From NCBI RefSeq assembly GCF_007995055.1, contig NZ_VOQQ01000001.1, positions 186,001 through 250,000 of the forward strand: a stretch of DNA of 64,000 nucleotides, read 5' to 3'. The stretch's first letter is position 1. Each line of letters opens with the position of its first letter. Below are positions 54,168-60,462 of the stretch, piece after piece. The position numbers and the translations under genes were made by a program. The notes beneath the pieces were generated by a model. That model saw only the letters and a list, made by a program, of their open reading frames with translations. It ran no database searches and was not told the DNA's origin. Source of the stretch: Sphingosinicella ginsenosidimutans. GTDB lineage: Bacteria; Pseudomonadota; Alphaproteobacteria; Sphingomonadales; Sphingomonadaceae.

Positions 54168-54467
54168 ATGACCAACCCGCTGCTCAAGGGCCTGAGGCCC
54201 ACCCATCCCGGCGAAATCCTGCGCGAGGACGTGCTGCCCGCGCTCGGCATCTCGAAGTCCAAGGCGGCGAGCGACCTGCGCATCTCGCGCCAGCAGCTTT
54301 ACGACATCCTGGGCGAAAAGAAGCCGGTCACCCCGCAAATGGCGCATCGGATCGGCAAGCTCACCGGCACCTCGCCCGAGCTGTGGGCGGCGATGCAGAT
54401 GCGCTACGATCTCGCGACGCAGGTGCCGGAGGAGCTGGACCTCATCCCGGCGCGCGAGGCGGCGTGA
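54168..54467 (+). CDS. HigA-type antitoxin (XRE family)
   Basis: A 99-residue DNA-binding antitoxin. It begins LLKGLRPTHPGEILREDVLP, the family hallmark, followed by a helix-turn-helix (ISKSKAASDLRISRQQLYDI) and ELWAAMQMRYDLAT. ATG 54168 lies 13 bases after the toxin stop. It should bind the toxin and repress the promoter at 53830-53872. Confidence 0.9.
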   Translation: MTNPLLKGLRPTHPGEILREDVLPALGISKSKAASDLRISRQQLYDILGEKKPVTPQMAHRIGKLTGTSPELWAAMQMRYDLATQVPEELDLIPAREAA

Positions 54468-54626
54468 GCATGTTGGGCTATCCGGTCGAATGTGCCGGAT
54501 GACGAGCGAGCGAAAGTAATGCGCTGCTGAGCCGGGCCAACCGGGCGGTTTCGCAACGTTGCGGCTTATCGTTCGAAGGCGTTCAGCCCCGGGAAGGTCC
54601 TGGCTGACAGCTTTTCGTCGCGCCGG

Positions 54627-55619
54627 TCACACATGCGCGCCATCCATCCCCTCGATCGCCGCCACCGCCTGTTCGAACCTGTCCTCCCATCTCCCCCCGA
54701 TCGACACCCACGTCACCCCCGCTTCCTCCAGCAATCGCCGGCAGATGGCGGCGAAGCGGGCGCGGCGATCCGGGGTGCCGAAGAAGCGGGTGCCGTCGTC
54801 CACCCATTCGACATCGGGCTCGAGCAGGAGGTAGAGATCGGCCTTGGGGTAGGCGAGGAGCGGCTCCGGGATGCGATCGAACAGCATCTCGCACCAGGCG
54901 GCGGTCATCAGGGCGTCGGTGTCGACGATGAGGCGCCTGTCGCAGAGCGGCCGCGCCGCCTCCACCATCGCTGCCTGGGCGCGGCCGATGAGGAGCAGGT
55001 CCGCCTCGGTCAGCTCCAGCCCGTGCGTCTCGCAATGGGCGCGGCCATATTCGGGGACCCAGATCGTGCCGAAATGCCGCGCCAGCCGATCGGACATCAC
55101 CGACTTGCCGGTGCTCTCGACGCCGTGAAGGCAGATGGATTTCGCGTAATAGCCGCGCACCGGCGGCGGCAAATGCGGCCAGTGCGCCCAGGGATCGGCG
55201 CGCACGGCGCTTCCCGAGAGGCCGCCGAGGCCGCGCGGATCTTGCCCCATGATCCGCGCGCCGACGGGGACGAAGGTGCCGCCCACCTCCTCGGCGAGGC
55301 GCAGGCCATAGGCTTCCCCGGCGAAGACGTAATCGATCGGCTCGGGATGGGCGGCCTTCACGATGGCGCGCCAGATCGGCCAGAAGTCCGCGCTGTCCTC
55401 CGCCGCCTGCGGGACGATGGCGTCATGCCCGATCACCCGGGCGTGCGGGAACAGCGCGCGCATCCAGGCGAGGCGCAGTTCGCCGGGGATCGGATCGCCC
55501 GGAAGCGAGCAGACGAGGATGGTGAGCTCGTCCACCATGCGCCCCGCGGTGCCGCACAGGAGCTGGTGGCCGGCGTGGGGCGGCATGAACTTGCCGAGAA
55601 CGAAGCCGCGCGTCGTCAT
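54627..55619 (-). CDS. nadR: NadR-like NMN adenylyltransferase/ribosylnicotinamide kinase
   Basis: Bifunctional salvage enzyme of 330 residues. The N-terminal nucleotidyltransferase has GFVLGKFMPPHAGHQLL with the HxGH motif, and a C-terminal P-loop kinase begins at HGVESTGKSVMSDRLARHFG. The XRE domain of enterobacterial NadR is absent, so it is not a repressor. Start ATG 55619 overlaps the pnuC stop as ATGA, which fits uptake of nicotinamide riboside and conversion to NAD. Confidence 0.9.
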   Translation of the reverse strand: MTTRGFVLGKFMPPHAGHQLLCGTAGRMVDELTILVCSLPGDPIPGELRLAWMRALFPHARVIGHDAIVPQAAEDSADFWPIWRAIVKAAHPEPIDYVFAGEAYGLRLAEEVGGTFVPVGARIMGQDPRGLGGLSGSAVRADPWAHWPHLPPPVRGYYAKSICLHGVESTGKSVMSDRLARHFGTIWVPEYGRAHCETHGLELTEADLLLIGRAQAAMVEAARPLCDRRLIVDTDALMTAAWCEMLFDRIPEPLLAYPKADLYLLLEPDVEWVDDGTRFFGTPDRRARFAAICRRLLEEAGVTWVSIGGRWEDRFEQAVAAIEGMDGAHV

Positions 55620-56185
55620 GCGGGACGCGCTTCGGCGCGCAGCTTCCTGAGCCATCCGACGAGGCCGAAGACGCACATGACGAGGAACACCGCGTAGAGC
55701 CCCGCGGTCACCTCGAGCCCGCGGATCAGATAGACCCCGATCGCCAGGGCGTCGACCGCGATCCACAGCACCCAGCTTTCGACTTTCCGCAGCGATTGAA
55801 GGCACTGCGCCGAAACGCTCATCCCCGCGATGAAGGCGTCGGCGACCGGCATCGCCGCATTGGTGTAGCGCGCCATGCCATAGCCCCACAGCGTGGAGGC
55901 GGCGCCGGCGCCGATCAGCCAGGCGAGACGCTGGCGATTCGACAGCGCCTCGACCGCGATGCCGTCCTCGCTCTCATGCTTGTGCCAGTTCCACCAGCCG
56001 TAGAGCTGGATGACGAGGAAGAAGATCTGGAGCAGCGCATCGCTGTAGAGGCGCGCCTCGGCGAAGACGAAGAAATAGAGCGCGACCATCGCGACGCCGA
56101 ACGGATAGTTCCAGATCGATCGGCGCACGACGAGCGCCACGTTGACGAGGCCGAGCCCGGCCGCCGCAAGCTCGGTCCAGTTCAT
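55616..56185 (-). CDS. pnuC: Nicotinamide riboside transporter PnuC
   Basis: A 189-residue, seven-span membrane protein. RRSIWNYPFGVAMVALYFF and LYSDALLQIFFLVIQLYGWW (W-rich PnuC motif), and a later SLRKVESWVLWIAVD, mark the family. It facilitates riboside diffusion that the coupled kinase makes irreversible. The start at 56185 is clear; the 124 bases upstream, before the zur stop, contain its promoter and show no known riboswitch. Confidence 0.92.
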   Translation of the reverse strand: MNWTELAAAGLGLVNVALVVRRSIWNYPFGVAMVALYFFVFAEARLYSDALLQIFFLVIQLYGWWNWHKHESEDGIAVEALSNRQRLAWLIGAGAASTLWGYGMARYTNAAMPVADAFIAGMSVSAQCLQSLRKVESWVLWIAVDALAIGVYLIRGLEVTAGLYAVFLVMCVFGLVGWLRKLRAEARPA

Positions 56186-56309
56186 GGAAAGAAGGCTAGC
56201 TTAGCGCGCGGGCGACGCCAAGCGACCGCATCAATTCACCCCGCATTCCCGGACGGAATCCCCTTCCTGCCAGCAGGCAAAAGGAAAAACTCTTGTCGAT
56301 GTCTACGGG

Positions 56310-56771
56310 CTAGTCCCCCGCGCAATCCTCGCAGCGGCCGTGGACCTCGATCACCGGGCGGACCGGCGCGAAGCCGGCCTTCTTCGCCGCGGCGCGGACG
56401 TTCTTCGACAGGCTGTCGTCATCCATGTGCGTCGCCTGGCCGCATTCGTCGCAGATCAGGAAGATGCAGTCGTGAACGCAATCGGGATGGTCGTTCGCGA
56501 CATAGGCGTTGGCGCTCTCGACGCGGCGGGCGAGGTTGGATCCGACGAAGAGATCGAGGATTCGATAGACGCTGTTCGCCGCGACGCGGCGGCCCTGGTC
56601 CTGGCTCACCTTCTCGGCGATGTCATAGGCCGACGCCGGCTTCTCGAAGCTCGCCAGCGCGCCGAACACGGCGGCGCGCATCGGCGTCCACTGCTCGCCG
56701 GCGCGCTCCATCGCGACCTGCGCGGCCTCGGCGAGGCCGGCACCGGAATGCGAGTGGTGATGATGTTCCAT
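56310..56771 (-). CDS. zur: Zinc uptake regulator Zur (Fur family)
   Basis: A 153-residue Fur-family repressor. The N-terminus is His-rich (MEHHHHSHS). The winged helix contains ASAYDIAEKVSQDQGRRVA and SVYRILDLF. Metal-binding motifs are HPDCVHDCIFLICDECG and VHGRCEDC, with the two CxxC pairs of the structural zinc site. The Zur rather than Fur assignment rests on the His-rich start, the four Cys pattern and the merC-like gene upstream with a Zur-type box. The start at 56771 is the first Met before the domain. Confidence 0.85.
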   Translation of the reverse strand: MEHHHHSHSGAGLAEAAQVAMERAGEQWTPMRAAVFGALASFEKPASAYDIAEKVSQDQGRRVAANSVYRILDLFVGSNLARRVESANAYVANDHPDCVHDCIFLICDECGQATHMDDDSLSKNVRAAAKKAGFAPVRPVIEVHGRCEDCAGD

Positions 56772-56831
56772 GGGCAGGAATGTAGGCTTTTGGCACGGCG
56801 CGGACAAGCGGTGGAGGGGGGCAGGCCTGGC

Positions 56832-56952
56832 CGTCGCGGGACCATGTCCCGTGACGTCGATCAGGTTCGCTCCCTGGGAGCGACCTGTCGGCCGGTCTGG
56901 CCGACTCCCGCATAGCATCGGGGCCGCTTCGCGTCCGGGGCGCTATGTCGGG
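56832..56952. other. Strongly structured intergenic element between merC-like gene and zur
   Basis: Four adjacent hairpins fill 121 bases: 56832-56856 (10 pairs around one mismatch), 56863-56886 (11 pairs, one bulge), 56887-56905 (seven perfect pairs) and 56907-56952 (CCCGCATAGC with GCTATGTCGGG, one bulge). Read on the minus strand it lies just upstream of the zur start, and could be a leader or small RNA; read on the plus strand it would be an independent RNA. No known riboswitch could be matched. It could also be chance pairing in GC-rich DNA. Confidence 0.4.
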
Positions 56953-56958
56953 GACGGC

Positions 56959-57327
56959 CTAGACCACCGCCCGTCGGTTGAGATCGTGGCCGAGCGCGAG
57001 GATGAGCACCCCGAGGATCGAATAGAGCACCTCGCCGCCATCATGGCCGAGCGTCAGCGCGCCCGCCATCATGCCGAGCCCGAGGCTCCCGATCGCCGCC
57101 GGGAGCATGAAGCCATGCTGCAGGAGGCCGCGGCCGAGCCCGATCATGCCGAGCAGGATCGCGAGCGTAAGCCCGACTTCGTGGAAGACAGGGTTGAGCA
57201 GGAAGCCGCCCGCCGAGGCCAGCAGCGCCACGAACACCGCACTCGCCACGCAATGGACGAGGCAAAGGCCCGACAGGCCGATGGCCAGTCGATCGATCGT
57301 CCCATTCCTGACCGTGCCTTCGAACAT
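56959..57327 (-). CDS. MerC-family membrane protein
   Basis: A 122-residue protein with four predicted spans. It opens IDRLAIGLSGLCLVHCVASA, where the Cys-x-x-x-Cys pair in the first span is the metal-handling motif of MerC. There is no other mercury gene nearby, and a Zur-type box precedes it. Zinc transport or homeostasis is therefore more likely than mercury resistance. The start at 57327 has GGGAATCGG upstream. It is followed by the structured element and zur. Confidence 0.75.
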   Translation of the reverse strand: MFEGTVRNGTIDRLAIGLSGLCLVHCVASAVFVALLASAGGFLLNPVFHEVGLTLAILLGMIGLGRGLLQHGFMLPAAIGSLGLGMMAGALTLGHDGGEVLYSILGVLILALGHDLNRRAVV

Positions 57328-57371
57328 CCGATTCCCTTGCCGTGGCGCTCCTATAAGCATTTGGCTGCGGA

Positions 57372-57384
57372 GTTACAATATAAC
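57372..57384. promoter_or_regulatory. Zur-box-like operator upstream of the merC-like gene
   Basis: GTTACAATATAAC matches the alphaproteobacterial Zur word GTTATAATATAAC at 12 of 13 positions and is set in an AT-rich patch. It lies 45-57 bases before the merC-like start. It is also about 75 bases from the ctaA start on the other strand. Confidence 0.6.
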
Positions 57385-57456
57385 ATTGAAAAAGATGCGC
57401 CCCCTCATCCCATCGAGTCCATTGGCTTTCGCCGCGCGCTTCGCCATAGGGCAGCG

Positions 57457-58476
57457 ATGCTGCAACGCCCCGCCGCGCCCGCGCCGCGCCCGCGCGCCAT
57501 TTCCAACTGGCTGATCTTCGTCGCCCTCCTCATCCTGGCGATGGTGATGGTCGGCGGGATCACGCGGCTCACCGAATCGGGCCTGTCGATCGTACACTGG
57601 GATCCGATTTCCGGCGCGATCCCGCCGCTGACCGAGGCCGACTGGCAGGCGCAATTCGATGCCTATCGCGCGACCCCGCAATATGCCCAGGTCAACAGCG
57701 GCATGAGCCTGGCGGATTTCAAGACCATCTTCTTCTGGGAATATGTCCACCGGCTGCTCGGGCGGCTGATCGGCCTCGCCTTCGCGCTGCCGCTGCTCTG
57801 GTTCTGGTGGCGACGGGCGATTCCGCAGGGCTATGGCTGGAAGCTGGTCGGCATTCTCTGCCTCGGCGGGCTTCAGGGCGTCATCGGCTGGTGGATGGTC
57901 GTCTCGGGCCTGGTCGATCGCACGGAGGTGAGCCATGTCCGGCTCGCCATCCACCTGCTGACCGCACTCGCGATCTATTCGGCGTGCATCTGGGTGGCGC
58001 TCGATCTGAGGCTGGCCCGGGCGCGGCTGCCGCTCGTCGGCATCTGGGCGCTGTGCGCCCTCGCACTGCAGCTCATGTTCGGCGCCTATGTGGCCGGTCT
58101 GCGCGCCGGCTATGCGTTCAACACCTGGCCGATGATGGGCGACGAATGGTTTCCGGCGGCCGCGCCGATGATGGAGCCATTCACCCGCAATCTCGTCGAC
58201 AACCCCATCGTGGTCCAGTTCGTCCACCGCTGGCTCGCGTTCGTCGTCGCCATTTTCTCGATCTGGCTCGCAATGAAGGCATGGCTGCGCGGCCTCCGGC
58301 TGGAGGCGACCGCTCTCGTCGGCGCGGTCTGCATCCAGATCATGCTCGGCATCCTCACCCTGCTTTCGGGGGTGAAGATCGACATTGCCGTCGCGCACCA
58401 GGGCATGGCGGCGCTGCTCCTCGCCGCGATGCTGGCCGCCGCGCACCGGATCGGCGAGCCAAGACCCGCCGCATGA
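57457..58476 (+). CDS. ctaA: Heme A synthase
   Basis: Oxidises heme O to heme A for cytochrome oxidase, an inner-membrane protein of 339 residues with eight spans. Landmarks are VGGITRLTESGLSIVHWDPI, WEYVHRLLGRLIGLAF with a heme His, GWWMVVSGL, SHVRLAIHLLTAL and FVHRWLAFVV. The ATG at 57457 is used; more N-terminal frame is open but polar. It is coupled to cutA by ATGA. Confidence 0.94.
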   Translation: MLQRPAAPAPRPRAISNWLIFVALLILAMVMVGGITRLTESGLSIVHWDPISGAIPPLTEADWQAQFDAYRATPQYAQVNSGMSLADFKTIFFWEYVHRLLGRLIGLAFALPLLWFWWRRAIPQGYGWKLVGILCLGGLQGVIGWWMVVSGLVDRTEVSHVRLAIHLLTALAIYSACIWVALDLRLARARLPLVGIWALCALALQLMFGAYVAGLRAGYAFNTWPMMGDEWFPAAAPMMEPFTRNLVDNPIVVQFVHRWLAFVVAIFSIWLAMKAWLRGLRLEATALVGAVCIQIMLGILTLLSGVKIDIAVAHQGMAALLLAAMLAAAHRIGEPRPAA

Positions 58477-58799
58477 CCGGCGCTGCCGCCATCGCCACCG
58501 TCTATGCCGTCTTCGGCAGCGAGGATGAGGCGCGGCGGATCGGATGGGCGATGGTGGAGGAAGGCCTCGCCGCCTGCGTCAACATCCTCGGTCCCTGCCG
58601 CTCGATCTACCGCTGGCGCGGAACCGTCGAGGAAGCGGAGGAGGCGCCCGCCCTGTTCAAGACCCGCGCAGACGCGGCATCCGCCCTCATCGCCCGGATC
58701 GCTGAGCTCCACAGCTATGAGGTGCCGGCGATCGCGGTCTGCCCGATCGACGAGGCATGGCCGGACTATGCGGCCTGGGTTCGCGACACGGTAATATAA
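58473..58799 (+). CDS. cutA: CutA divalent-cation tolerance protein
   Basis: A 108-residue trimeric PII-like protein. VYAVFGSEDEARRIGWAMVE, LAACVNILGPCRSIYRWRG and the C-terminal SYEVPAIAV plus YAAWVRDT are typical. Reported roles include copper tolerance and protein anchoring. It overlaps ctaA by four bases. Confidence 0.92.
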   Translation: MTGAAAIATVYAVFGSEDEARRIGWAMVEEGLAACVNILGPCRSIYRWRGTVEEAEEAPALFKTRADAASALIARIAELHSYEVPAIAVCPIDEAWPDYAAWVRDTVI

Positions 58800-58913
58800 T
58801 ACCACTCACGAATCCCGCGCTTTTCCTTGACTTTCACGGGCCTCTCCGCCATTTGGCCGCGCATCGCGCCGCTCCTCGCCGGGCGGCGCTGCTCATTTCA
58901 AGAGGTTCGAGCC

Positions 58914-59393
58914 ATGAAGGCGCTGATGAAGACCACCAAGTCGGTCAAGCCGGCCGAGGTGGAGAAGAAATGGCATCTGATCGATGCCGACGGGCTGGTG
59001 GTCGGGCGGCTCGCCACGATCGTCGCCAACATCCTGCGCGGCAAGCACAAGCCGAGCTTCACCCCGCATGTCGATTGCGGCGATCATGTCGTCATCATCA
59101 ATGCCGACAAGGTGAAGTTCACCGGCAACAAGCTCGCCGACAAGGTCTATTACAAGCACACCGGCTATCCGGGCGGCATCAAGGGCGTGACCGCGGGCAA
59201 GGTGCTCGAGGGTCGTTTCCCGGAGCGCGTGCTTGAAAAGGCGGTCGAGCGGATGATCCCGCGCGGCCCGCTCGGGCGCGATCAGATGCGCGCCCTTCAC
59301 CTCTATTCGGGTTCGGAGCATCCGCATGGCGGCCAGAATCCCGAGCCTCTCGACATCGCGGGCATGAACCGCAAGAACAAGGTGGGCGCCTGA
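58914..59393 (+). CDS. rplM: 50S ribosomal protein L13
   Basis: A 159-residue large-subunit protein. [59 protein letters not shown] and YSGSEHPH are standard. The start at 58914 is preceded by AGAGG. A TTGACT box lies about 85 bases upstream. It overlaps rpsI by one base (TGATG). Confidence 0.97.
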   Translation: MKALMKTTKSVKPAEVEKKWHLIDADGLVVGRLATIVANILRGKHKPSFTPHVDCGDHVVIINADKVKFTGNKLADKVYYKHTGYPGGIKGVTAGKVLEGRFPERVLEKAVERMIPRGPLGRDQMRALHLYSGSEHPHGGQNPEPLDIAGMNRKNKVGA

Positions 59394-59971
59394 TGTCCGA
59401 CAATCGCCAGTCCCTTTCCGATCTCGCCAAGCTGACCGAGGAGGCCGCGCAGGCCCCGGCGGCGGAGACCGCGACCGTCGCCGAGACCGCGGCGCCGGCC
59501 GAGGCGGCCGAAGCCGCGGAGGCCCCTGCCCCCGTTCAGCCGCAGGCGCCCGCGACGCCGCTTCGCGAGCAGCAGCTCGACAAGCAGGGCCGCGCTTATG
59601 CCACCGGCCGCCGCAAGGATGCGGTCGCCCGCGTCTGGCTGAAGCCGGGCAGCGGCAAGATCGTCGTCAACGGCCGTGACCAGGAGGTCTATTTCGCCCG
59701 TCCGACGCTCCGCCTCGTCATCAACCAGCCGTTCGGCGTCGCCGGCCGCGAGGGCCAGTATGACGTCGTCGCCACGGTCTCCGGCGGCGGCCTTTCCGGC
59801 CAGGCCGGCGCCGTCAAGCACGGCATCAGCCAGGCGCTGACCCGCTACGAGCCGGCGCTTCGCAGCGTCGTCAAGCAGGCCGGCTTCCTCACCCGCGATC
59901 CGCGCGTGGTCGAGCGCAAGAAATATGGCCGCGCCAAGGCCCGCCGCAGCTTCCAGTTCTCGAAGCGCTAA
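59393..59971 (+). CDS. rpsI: 30S ribosomal protein S9 with N-terminal extension
   Basis: A 192-residue small-subunit protein. The conserved domain begins at about residue 64 ([19 protein letters not shown]) and ends in the basic tail [10 protein letters not shown] that reaches the P site. The first 60 residues are an Ala/Glu/Pro-rich extension not found in E. coli S9. The start is fixed by overlap with rplM. A terminator follows. Confidence 0.97.
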   Translation: MSDNRQSLSDLAKLTEEAAQAPAAETATVAETAAPAEAAEAAEAPAPVQPQAPATPLREQQLDKQGRAYATGRRKDAVARVWLKPGSGKIVVNGRDQEVYFARPTLRLVINQPFGVAGREGQYDVVATVSGGGLSGQAGAVKHGISQALTRYEPALRSVVKQAGFLTRDPRVVERKKYGRAKARRSFQFSKR

Positions 59972-59997
59972 GGCCGGCGATCCTCGCCAGCGATCTG

Positions 59998-60029
59998 ATG
60001 GGCGGTCCGGATCTCTCCGGGCCGCCCAT
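59998..60029 (+). terminator. Terminator-like hairpin after rplM-rpsI
   Basis: A 14-base arm ATGGGCGGTCCGGA pairs with TCCGGGCCGCCCAT (one G-U pair) around a TCTC loop, 26 bases after the rpsI stop. The following T-tract is short (TT), so Rho could assist. Confidence 0.65.
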
Positions 60030-60151
60030 TTCGCATGACGGTGCCGCCGGCTCTCCCCGGCGCTCGAAGCGGCCGGACCCGCGGGGGGATGCGGACCGCG
60101 CCCGTTCCGGCTAAAAGGACGAGCAAGCTACGCGAGCAAAAGGAAAATCTC

Positions 60152-60412
60152 GTGCGCATTCTTGTCCTCCTTGCCGTGGCGGGCACCCTCTCCGGCTGCC
60201 TCGCCCGCACCGCCGTGAGCGTCGCCACTCTTCCCGTGCGCGCCGCCGGCGCGGTTGGCGATGCCGTGACGACCAGCCAGGCCGAGGCGGACCGCAATCG
60301 CGGCCGGCATATGCGCAAGGAGGAGGAACGCCAGCGCCGCGAGGACCGGCGCCGCGCGCGCGAGGAGCGACGCGCGCATGATGCGGCGCCACCCCCGGAT
60401 TTCGAGCGCTGA
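60152..60412 (+). CDS. Small lipoprotein with basic helical tail
   Basis: An 86-residue product with a type II signal: (V)RILVLLAVAGTLSGCLA, lipobox LSGC. It has a short linker and then a strongly charged Arg/Glu-rich helix (MRKEEERQRREDRRRAREER) that could form a coiled coil. The GTG start at 60152 has AAGGAAA upstream. Function unknown; an outer-membrane or periplasm-facing anchor is likely. Confidence 0.7.
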   Translation: MRILVLLAVAGTLSGCLARTAVSVATLPVRAAGAVGDAVTTSQAEADRNRGRHMRKEEERQRREDRRRAREERRAHDAAPPPDFER

Positions 60413-60462
60413 ACCGGTCCGATAAAACCGATTCTTAAGGGCCGGCGCCCTAAATCGCGCGC

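Noticed and set aside
56840..56910. Cobalamin or TPP riboswitch upstream of zur
   Set aside because: AGTCGGCCAGACCGGCC resembles a B12 box and GAACCTGATC is a TPP word, but the remaining conserved parts of either aptamer cannot be found, and the downstream gene does not fit.
57041..57265. A 74-codon minus-strand frame inside the merC-like gene
   Set aside because: It is a frame-shifted shadow with high Arg and Ala content and no start site.
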